64,000 bases of DNA, taken from NCBI GenBank assembly GCA_001263235.1, contig LGRD01000002.1, forward strand, positions 1 through 64,000. The letters run 5' to 3'. Below, one piece after another: positions 46,328 to 54,291 of the stretch; the first letter of the stretch is position 1; the number at the start of each line of letters is the position of its first letter. The stretch comes from Methylibium sp. NZG (lineage in GTDB: Bacteria; Pseudomonadota; Gammaproteobacteria; Burkholderiales; Burkholderiaceae_C). The notes beneath the pieces were generated by a model. That model did no database searches, was not told the DNA's origin, and saw only the letters and a program-made list of their open reading frames with translations. Position numbers and translations under genes: made by a program.

Positions 46328-46470
46328 GATGCAAAAAGCCTACTTCGGCGACATGTTTCCAGCTTATGTCGCTGGGGGCGACACGTCAACATGTCATGTC
46401 GCCATTTTGTCGAAGTAGCGACACGTTATTGACCTCATGTTCGACCCAGCGACACGACGCTGGCTCGTCG
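46328..46470. promoter_or_regulatory. Repeat-rich control region before fic
   Basis: At least six GTCGC/GCGAC elements lie in 130 bp (46352, 46368, 46378, 46398, 46418, 46449). CTACTTCGGCGACATG at 46340-46355 pairs with CATGTCGCC plus CGAAGTAG at 46395-46418, with 7 extra bases in the second arm. The winged-helix end of the Fic protein is a possible binder. Confidence 0.5.
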
Positions 46471-47619
46471 CTATGCGGCCAGCCGCCCCAACCAGCCGGC
46501 AGCATCGGTCACTTCGACCTTGCCGTGTTGCGCCGGCTGCCGAAGTTCGGCCACGATCTGCACGGCCCGTGCGGGCGCCATGCGCTCGGCCATGCGGTGC
46601 AGGTAGGCGCTGGGTGCGGCGTCGCTGAGCTTGACTTCGATGAGGTCGGTCACGGTGTCGCCGTCGGCGAGCACGAAGTCGATCTCGTGGCGCTCCTTGT
46701 CGCGGATGGTGTGCAGCGCGATGCCTTTGCCTTCGGCGTCTTGCCGGTGGTGGCAGTGCTTCAGCAGCATGGCGGCGACGGCGTTTTCGAGTTTGGCGCC
46801 GGCGTCGCCTTTGACGAGGCCGGTGTCCATGAAGTAGATCTTCGGCTCCTTCAGCAGGCTGCGCGCCACGTCGCGGTGCCAGGGCGTCACGCGGAAGACG
46901 ATGTAGAGCGACTCCAGAATCTCGACGTAACGCGTGGCGGTGGTCGGCGATATCTGCAGTGCTTTCGCCAGGTTCGACAAGGTGACCGGTGAGCCGACGC
47001 GTTCGCGCAGCAGCTCGAACAGCATCTGCATCGAGCGCAGTTCGTGCACGCGTGAGAACTCGAGCACGTCTTCGCGGATCAGGTCGGTCGCGTACTGGGC
47101 GCGCCAGCGGTCGGCATCGGTGTTGGTGGCGGCGAGGCAGGGCTCGGGGAAGCCGCCGCGGGTCAGCAGACGCTCGAGGGCTGCGCTGGCCGTGAAGCTG
47201 CCGGTCACCATCAGCTCGCGGACGGAGAACGGGTGCAGGCGCCAGTTGAAGTAGCGGCCGGCCAGCGATTCGCCGCCCTGGCGGAACGTGTCCATGCGCG
47301 CGCTGCCGGTCACCAGCATGGCTTGGCCGGCAGCGCGGCCGTCCCAGGCGCCTTTCAGGAAGGCTTTCCAGTCGCGCATCTTGTGGATTTCGTCGAAGAC
47401 GACGAGGCGGGCCTTGGGCGACCAGGCGTTTTGCGTGATGAGCAGCCGGTCGGCAGGCACGTCCCAGTTCAGGTACTGCGCGGGCTCGAAGCCGGCCATC
47501 AACTGGCGCGCCAGCGTGGTCTTGCCGGCTTGGCGCGCGCCGGTGAGCAGAACGAGCTTCCGGCCGAGGTCGGACTGGACTTTGTCAGCGAACTCCCGGA
47601 TTGACGAATTGGGTGTCAT
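46471..47619 (-). CDS. AAA-type ATPase with DUF4143 domain
   Basis: This 382-residue protein has Walker A LLTGARQAGKTTLARQL near residues 24-40, Walker B VVFDEIHKMRDWK (near 72-84), then VTGSARMD and a DUF4143 C-terminal half (LSNLAKALQISPTTATRYVEILESLYIV with a winged-helix look; final nuclease-like IDFVLADGDTVTDLIEVKLS). The final motif resembles PD-(D/E)xK nucleases. Role unknown; the family occurs in defence and mobile regions. A 24-bp palindrome lies directly before the start codon. Confidence 0.83.
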   Translation of the reverse strand: MTPNSSIREFADKVQSDLGRKLVLLTGARQAGKTTLARQLMAGFEPAQYLNWDVPADRLLITQNAWSPKARLVVFDEIHKMRDWKAFLKGAWDGRAAGQAMLVTGSARMDTFRQGGESLAGRYFNWRLHPFSVRELMVTGSFTASAALERLLTRGGFPEPCLAATNTDADRWRAQYATDLIREDVLEFSRVHELRSMQMLFELLRERVGSPVTLSNLAKALQISPTTATRYVEILESLYIVFRVTPWHRDVARSLLKEPKIYFMDTGLVKGDAGAKLENAVAAMLLKHCHHRQDAEGKGIALHTIRDKERHEIDFVLADGDTVTDLIEVKLSDAAPSAYLHRMAERMAPARAVQIVAELRQPAQHGKVEVTDAAGWLGRLAA

Positions 47620-47621
47620 CT

Positions 47622-47645
47622 GGAAATTAGTCTAGACTATTTTCC
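47622..47645. promoter_or_regulatory. 24-bp near-perfect palindrome at the ATPase start
   Basis: The core TAGTCTAGACTA is perfectly palindromic and is flanked by GGAAA and TTTCC, with one mismatched pair in 12. It ends 2 bp before the start codon at 47619. It looks like an operator for a dimeric repressor overlapping the promoter or initiation site. Confidence 0.7.
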
Positions 47646-47695
47646 AATGAACGGCAAATTGGTCGTCCGCGCGTTTCGAGATCGCCTACCCCACC

Positions 47696-48532
47696 TCACC
47701 TCGCCCTGGCCAACTTTGGATCAAGCAGATCCCTCAACCCATCGCCCATCAGGTTCAGGCCCAGCACGCTCAGCGCAATCGCTAGCCCAGGGTAGATGGC
47801 GAGCTGCGGCGCCTGGAACAGCAGCGTCTGCGCCTCGTTCAGCATGCGGCCCCAGCTGGGCATCGGGGGCTGTGTGCCCAGGCCGAGGTAGCTCAGCGCG
47901 GCCTCGGCCAGGATGGCGACGGCGAACTGGATGGTCGCCTGCACGATCAGCACCGAGGCGATGTTGGGCAGCACGTGTTCGAGCGTGATGCGCATGGCGC
48001 CCTTGCCGCAGGCGCGTGCGGCGAGCACGAACTCGCGTGCCCACACGGCGTTGGCGGCAGCGCGCGTGATGCGTGCAAACACCGGGATGTTGAAGATGCC
48101 GATGGCCACCACCGAGGTCAGCAGCCCCGGCCCGTAGATGGCGGTGAGCATGATGGCCGACAGCAGCGCCGGGAAGGCGAACGTGAAGTCGGCAAAGCGC
48201 ATTACCAGCTCTTCGACCCAGCCGCGCCGGGCCGAGGCCAGCAGGCCCAGCGCCACGCCGAAGACGATGCCGATGCCGACCGCGACGACGCCCACCGCGA
48301 TGGAATTGCGCGCGCCGACGATGAGCAGCGAGACGATGTCGCGCCCCAGGCTGTCGGTGCCCAGCCAGTGCGCGGCGGAGGGCAGGGCGAGCTTGTTGGG
48401 GATGTCGATCTCAACGGCGACGTAAGGCGTCCAGACGAACGACAGCAGCGCGGTGAACAGCAGCAGCGCCACCAGCACGCCGCCGATCAGCATGCTCTTG
48501 TGGTGCAGCGCACGACTCAACGACGCATTCAC
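47696..48532 (-). CDS. Peptide ABC transporter permease, DppC type
   Basis: This 278-residue permease has six hydrophobic segments, the DppC-typical HWLGTDSLGRDIVSLLIVGARNS near residue 55 and the EAA loop REFVLAARACGKGAMRITLEHVLPN near residue 170. The GTG at 48532 overlaps the DppB-like stop (GTGA). The C-terminus GLRDLLDPKLARAR is complete. The next gene of the presumed operon would be a DppD-type ATPase; instead the nearest is about 18 kb away at 28360-29343, same strand. Confidence 0.87.
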   Translation of the reverse strand: MNASLSRALHHKSMLIGGVLVALLLFTALLSFVWTPYVAVEIDIPNKLALPSAAHWLGTDSLGRDIVSLLIVGARNSIAVGVVAVGIGIVFGVALGLLASARRGWVEELVMRFADFTFAFPALLSAIMLTAIYGPGLLTSVVAIGIFNIPVFARITRAAANAVWAREFVLAARACGKGAMRITLEHVLPNIASVLIVQATIQFAVAILAEAALSYLGLGTQPPMPSWGRMLNEAQTLLFQAPQLAIYPGLAIALSVLGLNLMGDGLRDLLDPKLARAR

Positions 48533-49443
48533 GTGCTGCTCACTTTCAACCGCGGATCGACCACCGCATACAACACGTCGACGATGAAGTTGATGACAAT
48601 GACCGACGCGGCCAGCAGCATCACCACGTTGCGCACCACGCCCAGGTCGCGGTTGGCAATCGCCTGGAACACCAGCCGCCCCAGGCCCGGCAGCGAGAAC
48701 ACGTTCTCGATGATGATGGTGCCGGTCAGCAAATTGGCAAACTGCAGGCCCATCACCGTGAGCACCGGCACGAAAGCGTTTCGCAGCACGTGGCGCCACA
48801 ACACGGCGCGCTGGCTCAGGCCCTTGGCGCGTGCGGTGCGCACGAAGTCTTCGCGCAGCACGTCGAGCACCGCAGATCGGGTGATGCGCGTGAGGATGGC
48901 CGCCTGCACCACCGCCAGCGCAATGGCCGGCAGCACGAGAGACAGGAACGCCTCCCACGGGTCCTCGCTCCAGTCGGTGAAGCCGCCGGCCGAGAACCAC
49001 TGCAGCTTCACCGCAAACAGCAGGATCAGCAGGATCGCGAACCAGAAGTTGGGTACGGCGATGCCGAGCTGGCTGGCCACCATCACGCCCACGTCGCCGG
49101 GCCGGTTGTGATTCGAGGCGGCGTACAGACCGAGGATGAGCGCGATGGCCGTGGTCAGCAGCATGGCCAGCAGCGCCAGCGGCACGGTGACGACCAGCCG
49201 CTCGGCAATCAGCTGCGTGATGGGTGTGTCATACGAAACACTGTTGCCCAGCTCCCATGTGGCCAGGCCTTTCATCCACAAGCCGTAGCGAACGAGCGGC
49301 GGCTGGTCCAGCCCGAGCTTGATGGACAGGGCCTTCAGCGTCTCGGGCGTGGCGGTGTCGCCCAGCATCACCTCGGCGGCGTTGCCGGGCAGGATGTCGA
49401 GCACGACGAAGATCACCACCGAGGCCACCAGCAAGGTGGCCAC
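48529..49443 (-). CDS. Peptide ABC transporter permease, DppB type, start uncertain
   Basis: This DppB-class permease has VVLDILPGNAAEVMLGDTATPE near the start, a large periplasmic loop and the EAA loop REDFVRTARAKGLSQRAVLWRHVLRN near residue 210. The GTG at 49443 (304 residues) begins inside what should be the first transmembrane helix. Read further upstream, the same frame encodes TISYFLLKRLATF, the expected N-terminus, but has no ATG, GTG or TTG before a stop at 49516. A one-base insertion around 49485-49490 would explain this. The gene may be inactive or use a rare start. Confidence 0.75.
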   Translation of the reverse strand: MATLLVASVVIFVVLDILPGNAAEVMLGDTATPETLKALSIKLGLDQPPLVRYGLWMKGLATWELGNSVSYDTPITQLIAERLVVTVPLALLAMLLTTAIALILGLYAASNHNRPGDVGVMVASQLGIAVPNFWFAILLILLFAVKLQWFSAGGFTDWSEDPWEAFLSLVLPAIALAVVQAAILTRITRSAVLDVLREDFVRTARAKGLSQRAVLWRHVLRNAFVPVLTVMGLQFANLLTGTIIIENVFSLPGLGRLVFQAIANRDLGVVRNVVMLLAASVIVINFIVDVLYAVVDPRLKVSST

Positions 49444-49504
49444 GAAAGTGGCCAGGCGTTTGAGCAGAAAGTAGCTGATGGTGCGGCACGCGGGTTGGAG
49501 CTTG

Positions 49505-49554
49505 GGGTGAGTATGTCATACACTGACGGACAGTCAGGAGCCAAGGAGCCCGTC
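49505..49554. promoter_or_regulatory. Operator region of the RHH-PIN module
   Basis: GTATGTCATAC at 49511-49521 is an 11-bp dyad, and CTGAC at 49523-49527 pairs with GTCAG at 49533-49537. AAGGAG at 49543-49548 precedes the antitoxin ATG. Two adjacent dyads are typical of RHH-autoregulated toxin-antitoxin promoters. Confidence 0.55.
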
Positions 49555-49899
49555 ATGCGCGTCAATGCCCGCCTCGACGAAGAATCGAGTGAGCAGCTCG
49601 AGTACCTCACCACGGCCACCGGCATGGGGGTGAGCCAGGTGCTGCGCGAAAGTGTGGCGCTGTACTACCGGCAGGCGCGGGCCAGCGCCACCGGCGCTCA
49701 CCACTTGCTGGCGTTGGCCGGCAAAGGGCAGAGCGGGCGCAGCGACATCGCCTCCGACGTGAAGCGCCACCTCGCCGAGGCGCTCGCCACAAAGCACGGC
49801 CTGCCGCCTGCGGCGCCGGGCGGGACTTCGGCGATCGCGCGCACGGGCCTGCGCGCGACCTCTCGCGCGACGCTCAAGCGCGCCGGCCCGCGCCCATGA
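49555..49899 (+). CDS. Ribbon-helix-helix antitoxin
   Basis: This 114-residue protein starts with a CopG-type RHH fold (MRVNARLDEESSEQLEYLTTATGMGVSQVLRESVALYYR) that would bind the adjacent dyads. The remaining 65 residues are disordered-looking and basic, suited to wrap a toxin. AAGGAG lies 6 bp before the ATG. The stop overlaps the PIN gene by 4 bp. Confidence 0.85.
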   Translation: MRVNARLDEESSEQLEYLTTATGMGVSQVLRESVALYYRQARASATGAHHLLALAGKGQSGRSDIASDVKRHLAEALATKHGLPPAAPGGTSAIARTGLRATSRATLKRAGPRP

Positions 49900-50312
49900 T
49901 CGCCGTCGACACCGGCTTCCTGTACGCGCTGGTCGACCGCAGCGATGCGTGGCACGAACGTGCGCGCGAGATGGCGCCCACGTCGTCGGACGGTTGGGTG
50001 ACCACCTGGCCGGTGCTGACCGAAGCCACGCACTTGATGATGCGCTGGCTGGGCCCGCAGTTCGCCTGCGCGTTGATGGACGACGTGGCCGTCGGCGGCA
50101 TCATGGTGTGGGAGCCCTCGCAGCCGCAGGTCGGGCGCATTCCGGCGTTGATGCGTCGCTACGCCAAGCTGCCGATGGACCTGGCCGATGCGTCGCTGGT
50201 ATTGCTGGCCGAGCACCTGGGGCACGGCCACATCTTGTCCACCGACCAGCGCGACTTTTCGACGTACCGTTGGAAAGATCGAAAGCCGTTTCACAACCTG
50301 CTGGCGGCGTGA
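49896..50312 (+). CDS. PIN-domain toxin
   Basis: This 138-residue PIN nuclease has the acidic residues in MIAVDTGFLYALVDRSD (Asp5), LTEATHLM (Glu), DLADASLV (Asp) and STDQRDF (Asp), a complete set. It begins at the ATGA junction with the antitoxin. It would cleave RNA when unbound. The module lies between the DppB-like permease and livM and marks the right end of the toxin-antitoxin-rich region. Confidence 0.88.
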   Translation: MIAVDTGFLYALVDRSDAWHERAREMAPTSSDGWVTTWPVLTEATHLMMRWLGPQFACALMDDVAVGGIMVWEPSQPQVGRIPALMRRYAKLPMDLADASLVLLAEHLGHGHILSTDQRDFSTYRWKDRKPFHNLLAA

Positions 50313-50379
50313 ACCTGGCGGGTTCGCACGGGCGGCTCGCGCCGGCGCGACACCTGCGCACGCGAGGCGGAACACGCGC

Positions 50380-51342
50380 TCAGCCCACGCGCGACACCCG
50401 CGTCTCTTCGCCCAGCAACCCGCGCGGCCGCAGCACCAGCATCAGCGCGATCAACACGCCGATGAGCACCACCTGCAGCGCCGCGGCGCGTGCCTGATCG
50501 GCCTGCGGCACCCAGCCGCGCAGCAGCGAGCCGGCGGCGCTCCAGAAGCCCCACACGACGAACGCGCCCAGCACCGCGCCGCGGTTGTTGCCCGAGCCGC
50601 CGACGATCAGCATGGCCCAGAGCTGGAAGGTGAGGATGGGCAAAAAGTCTTCGGGCGCGATGTAGCCCACGAAGTGCGCGTACACCGCACCGCCCAGCCC
50701 CATCAACATGCTGCCGATGACGAAGCTCTGCAGCCGGAACGCGAAGGCCCGCTTGCCGAGCGAGCCAGCCGCGTCTTCGTCTTCACGGATGGCGCGCAGC
50801 ACGCGGCCCCACGGGCTGCGCACGAGCTGCTCCAGCGCCATGTAGACGATCCCCAGCAGCAGCAGCGTGAGCGCCAGATAGGCGAGCGTCCACGGCAGGC
50901 CGGTGCCCAGCCAGCCTTGCAGCGGCTTGGGGATGAACTGCACGCCGAACGGCCCGCCGGTCAGGCGCTGCGCATTGGTCGCCACCAGTTGGATCGTCAC
51001 CGCGATGCCGAAGGTGGTGATGGCGAGGTAATCGTCGCGCAAGCGCAGCGTGATCACGCCAACGAGCAGCCCCGCCAGGCCGGAGGTCGCCATCGCCGCG
51101 GCCCAACCCGCTGCCACCGGCCAGCCGAAGCCGCCGACGCGGTCGGCCACCTCGGGCGTGGTGAGGATGGCCGAGGTGTACGCCCCCACCGCCACGAAGC
51201 CGGCCACGCCCACGTTGAACAGGCCGGTGAAGCCCCATTGCAGGTTGAGGCCCAACGCGATGATGGCGTAGCAGGCGCAGAAGACGAGGAAGAAGCTGCC
51301 GTACGACAGCCAACCCGACAGCCAACCACCCACATCCGCCAT
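50380..51342 (-). CDS. livM: Branched-chain-type ABC permease LivM
   Basis: This 320-residue LivM permease has about eight to ten hydrophobic segments, with LQWGFTGLFNVGVAGFVAVGAYTSAILTTPE near residue 35, LRLRDDYLAITTFGIAVTIQLVATN and GSGNNRGAVLGAFVVW. The ATG at 51342 overlaps the livH stop by 4 bp. It is the last of four overlapping genes livG-livF-livH-livM. The ligand may be a branched-chain amino acid, but this class also takes up amides, urea or aromatic acids. Confidence 0.9.
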   Translation of the reverse strand: MADVGGWLSGWLSYGSFFLVFCACYAIIALGLNLQWGFTGLFNVGVAGFVAVGAYTSAILTTPEVADRVGGFGWPVAAGWAAAMATSGLAGLLVGVITLRLRDDYLAITTFGIAVTIQLVATNAQRLTGGPFGVQFIPKPLQGWLGTGLPWTLAYLALTLLLLGIVYMALEQLVRSPWGRVLRAIREDEDAAGSLGKRAFAFRLQSFVIGSMLMGLGGAVYAHFVGYIAPEDFLPILTFQLWAMLIVGGSGNNRGAVLGAFVVWGFWSAAGSLLRGWVPQADQARAAALQVVLIGVLIALMLVLRPRGLLGEETRVSRVG

Positions 51343-52271
51343 CACGCGCGCTCCCCGAACTTGTCGCCGAACAGCCCATTGGGGCGCACCAGCAGAATCG
51401 TGATCAGCACCGCGAACGCCGCCGCCGCGCGGTACTCGGCGCCCACCACCGCCACCGCCACGCTCTCGGCCAGCCCCACGATCAGCCCGCCGATCACCGC
51501 ACCCCACACCGAGCCGATGCCGCCCAGGATGACGGCGGCGAACAGCGGCAGCAGCAGATCGAGCCCGATCGTCGGCCGCAGTTGCACCGTGAGGCCGGCG
51601 AACACGCCCGCCACCGCGGCCAGCACCGCGCCCATCACCCAGGTGGCGCGCAACACGCGCTCGGGGTCGATGCCGGCCACGCGCGCGAGCTGCGGGTTCA
51701 TGGCAGTGGCGCGCATCGCGCGGCCCAGCGTGCTGCGGGTCAGGAACAGGTGCAGGCCGGTGACGGTGACGGCGGTCAGCCCCAGCACAAAGAGCTGGTC
51801 GGGCGTGATGCGCATGCCGCCCCACACGCTGCGGGGAAGCAGTGCGACGGCGATCTGCAACTCCTGCGAGTAGTACTGCGGGATGCCGCCGTAGTAGTAC
51901 AGCAGCAGGTTGCGCATCGCCAGCGCTGCGCCGAAGCTGGCAATGACGAGCGTGATCGAGCCCTGCAGCCGCAAGCGCTTGAACAGCACCCAGTCGAGCG
52001 CGAGCGCCAGCAGCGTGGTCAGCACGGCCGCGAGCAGCAGCGCGGCAAGCAACGGCCAGCCGAACGAAAACGGCGCAATGGGCGAGGTGCCCACGCCACC
52101 GACCGCCGCGAACACGGCCAACGCCGAAAACGCAAAGTACGCGCCCCACGCCAGCAACTCGCCGTGCCCGAAGTTCGAGAACCGCAAGATCGAAAACGTG
52201 AGGCTCAGGCCGATGGCGCCGAGCGACACCACCGAGCCGATCACCAGGCCGTCGGTCAGCACTTGCAGCAT
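51342..52271 (-). CDS. livH: Branched-chain-type ABC permease LivH
   Basis: This 309-residue LivH permease has the N-terminal GLVIGSVVSLGAIGLSLTFSILRFSNFGHGELLAWGAY pattern of the class and the conserved VWGAVIGGLIVGLAES segment near the C-terminus. Eight hydrophobic segments are visible. It overlaps livM by 1 base and livF by 1 base (TGATG-type junctions). Confidence 0.9.
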   Translation of the reverse strand: MLQVLTDGLVIGSVVSLGAIGLSLTFSILRFSNFGHGELLAWGAYFAFSALAVFAAVGGVGTSPIAPFSFGWPLLAALLLAAVLTTLLALALDWVLFKRLRLQGSITLVIASFGAALAMRNLLLYYYGGIPQYYSQELQIAVALLPRSVWGGMRITPDQLFVLGLTAVTVTGLHLFLTRSTLGRAMRATAMNPQLARVAGIDPERVLRATWVMGAVLAAVAGVFAGLTVQLRPTIGLDLLLPLFAAVILGGIGSVWGAVIGGLIVGLAESVAVAVVGAEYRAAAAFAVLITILLVRPNGLFGDKFGERA

Positions 52272-53050
52272 CAGTGCGCCCTCGTCGCTGCGTTGGTCAC
52301 CGCACCGGTCGCCGCTGAGGTCGCTGCACCGGTCGCCACGTGGCGGCCCAAGTACAACTCCGCCATGCGCGCGTCGCGGCGCAACTCGGCGCTGGGGGCG
52401 ACGATGCGCTCCACGCCCTCCACCAGCACCGCGGCGCGGTCGGCCACCGCGAGTGCGGCCTTCACGTTCTGCTCCACCAGCAGCACCGTCACGCCAGTGG
52501 CGCGCACCTCGCGCAGTTGCGCCAGCACCTCACCCACCAGCTTGGGGCTGAGGCCGGCAGACGGCTCGTCGAGCACCAGCACACGCGGCCGGGCGATGAG
52601 CGCACGCGCCACCGCCAGCATCTGCCGCTGCCCGCCCGACAAGCGGCCGGCACGCAGGCTGCGCTGGCGCGCGAGGTCGGGGAACATCGCGTACACCGGG
52701 TCGAGCCGCTCGCGCGCGCTCGCCTTCATCAGCGCTGCGGCGAGTTCCAGGTTTTCGGCAATGCTCAGGTTGGCGAAGGTGTTCTCGGTCTGCGGCACGA
52801 AGGCCAAGCCGCGGTGCACCATCTGGTGCGCCGGTACGCGGGTGATGTCGTCGCCGTGCAGCAGCACCCGGCCGCCGCTGATGGGCACCAGGCCCGCCAC
52901 CGCCTTGACGAGTGTGGACTTGCCTGCACCGTTCGGCCCGAGGATGGCCACGATCTCGCCCGGCTGCACCACCAGCGACGCGCCGCGCACGATCGGCAGG
53001 CCGGGTTCGTAGCCGGCCACGAGTTGCTCGATGCTCAGGGCCGCGCTCAT
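52271..53050 (-). CDS. livF: Branched-chain-type ABC ATPase LivF
   Basis: This 259-residue LivF ATPase has Walker A GPNGAGKST (near residues 38-46), signature LSGGQRQMLAVARAL and Walker B VLVLDEPSAGLSP. The family features FVPQTENTFANLSIAENLELAA and the terminal YLG are present. A Thr/Ala tail of about 18 residues (ATGAATSAATGAVTNAATRA) follows, encoded by repeated GTCACCGC-like DNA. The ATG at 53050 overlaps livG by 4 bp. Confidence 0.92.
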   Translation of the reverse strand: MSAALSIEQLVAGYEPGLPIVRGASLVVQPGEIVAILGPNGAGKSTLVKAVAGLVPISGGRVLLHGDDITRVPAHQMVHRGLAFVPQTENTFANLSIAENLELAAALMKASARERLDPVYAMFPDLARQRSLRAGRLSGGQRQMLAVARALIARPRVLVLDEPSAGLSPKLVGEVLAQLREVRATGVTVLLVEQNVKAALAVADRAAVLVEGVERIVAPSAELRRDARMAELYLGRHVATGAATSAATGAVTNAATRAH

Positions 53051-53916
53051 GCGGGGACCGCAGTGCCCTGGGCGCCGGGGGTGCCGCCGGTTCCGCTCGC
53101 ACCGCCGACAGGTCGTGCGGAACCCGAGCCATCTACATCGCCTGCATCATCGACGTCACCGAGATAAGCCTCCACCACCCGCGGGTCGCGCAACACGCTG
53201 GCCGCGTCGCCCGAGACGAGCAACTTGCCCTGCGCCATCACCATCACCGGGTTGCACAGCGTCATCACCAGGTCCATGTTGTGTTCGATGATCAGGAAGG
53301 TGACGCCCTGCCGGTTGAGCACGCCGACCTTGTCGACGATCTGGTCGAGCAGGGCCGGGTTGACGCCGGCGCCGGGCTCGTCCAGCAGCACCAGCTTGGG
53401 CTCGGCCACCATCACCCGCGCCAGCTCCAGCAGCTTGCGCTGGCCGCCGCTGAGCACGCGGGCGGGTTGGTCTTGCAGCGCTGAGAGGCCGACGAAGTCG
53501 AGCCAGTGGCGGGCGGCGTCGCGCGTGCGGCGCTCTTGCGCCGCCACGGCGCGCGGGCGCAGCCAGTTGGCCCAGAAAGTCTCGCCCAACTGGCCGGTGG
53601 GGGCGACCATCACGTTCTCGATCACCGACATCTGTGGGAACGGCCGTGGAATCTGGAAGGTGCGCGCGAGGCCAGCGCTGAAGATGCGGCTGGGCGATGC
53701 ACCGCCGATCGGCTGGCCGTCGAGCGTGACCGTGCCCGAGCTCGGTTTCAGGTGGCCCGCGAGGCAGTTGAACAGTGTCGTCTTGCCCGCGCCGTTGGGG
53801 CCGATCAACCCGCCGATGGCCCCGCGCGCGAGGGAAAACGACAGCCCGTCCACGGCACGGTGGCCGCCGAAGTCTTTGTTAAGCTCGTGCGCAACAAGCA
53901 GACCATCATCATTCAT
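53047..53916 (-). CDS. livG: Branched-chain-type ABC ATPase LivG
   Basis: This 289-residue LivG ATPase has Walker A GPNGAGKTT (near residues 39-47), GLARTFQIPRPFPQMSVIENVM, signature LSGGQRKLLELARVM and Walker B LVLLDEPGAGVNP. The usual end DPRVVEAYLG is followed by a Gly/Thr-rich tail of about 35 residues. The ATG at 53916 is the family start. Only 27 bp separate it from the divergent TIGR04076 gene. Confidence 0.92.
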   Translation of the reverse strand: MNDDGLLVAHELNKDFGGHRAVDGLSFSLARGAIGGLIGPNGAGKTTLFNCLAGHLKPSSGTVTLDGQPIGGASPSRIFSAGLARTFQIPRPFPQMSVIENVMVAPTGQLGETFWANWLRPRAVAAQERRTRDAARHWLDFVGLSALQDQPARVLSGGQRKLLELARVMVAEPKLVLLDEPGAGVNPALLDQIVDKVGVLNRQGVTFLIIEHNMDLVMTLCNPVMVMAQGKLLVSGDAASVLRDPRVVEAYLGDVDDAGDVDGSGSARPVGGASGTGGTPGAQGTAVPA

Positions 53917-53943
53917 CGTGACTTGCAGAATACCCGAGCAAAC

Positions 53944-54291
53944 ATGAACGACAGCTTCGAGCTTCACGACCTGCGCGTCGAGGTGGTCGCGCCGCCTGGC
54001 GCCAAGATCCAGTGCAACGCCAAGCCCGGCGACTGGTTCGAGGTGCGCGGCGAGATGCTGCACTTTCCGGCGGGCCAGGGCTTCTCGATGTACTCACTCG
54101 CGGCGCTGTTGCCCCTGCTGCCCGCCAAACAACGCGCCACCGACCCGAACGACTGGATGAGCACTGACGCCGAAGTGGCCTGCCCCGACCCGCACTGCCC
54201 CACGCGCTTTCGCATCACGCGCGTGGGCAAGCGTGTGTTCCGCCACAGCGAGACCACCGCCGTGCCCTTGCCGCCCGCAGCGCCCGAATGA
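53944..54291 (+). CDS. TIGR04076-family protein
   Basis: This 115-residue protein fits TIGR04076: KIQCNAKPGDWFEVRGEMLHFPAGQGFSMYSLAALLPLLPAKQ, then VACPDPHCPTRFRITR. Cysteines in IQCN and ACPDPHC may bind metal. Function unknown. It starts a plus-strand operon with two aldo/keto reductases and a receptor; its stop overlaps the next ATG. Confidence 0.78.
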   Translation: MNDSFELHDLRVEVVAPPGAKIQCNAKPGDWFEVRGEMLHFPAGQGFSMYSLAALLPLLPAKQRATDPNDWMSTDAEVACPDPHCPTRFRITRVGKRVFRHSETTAVPLPPAAPE

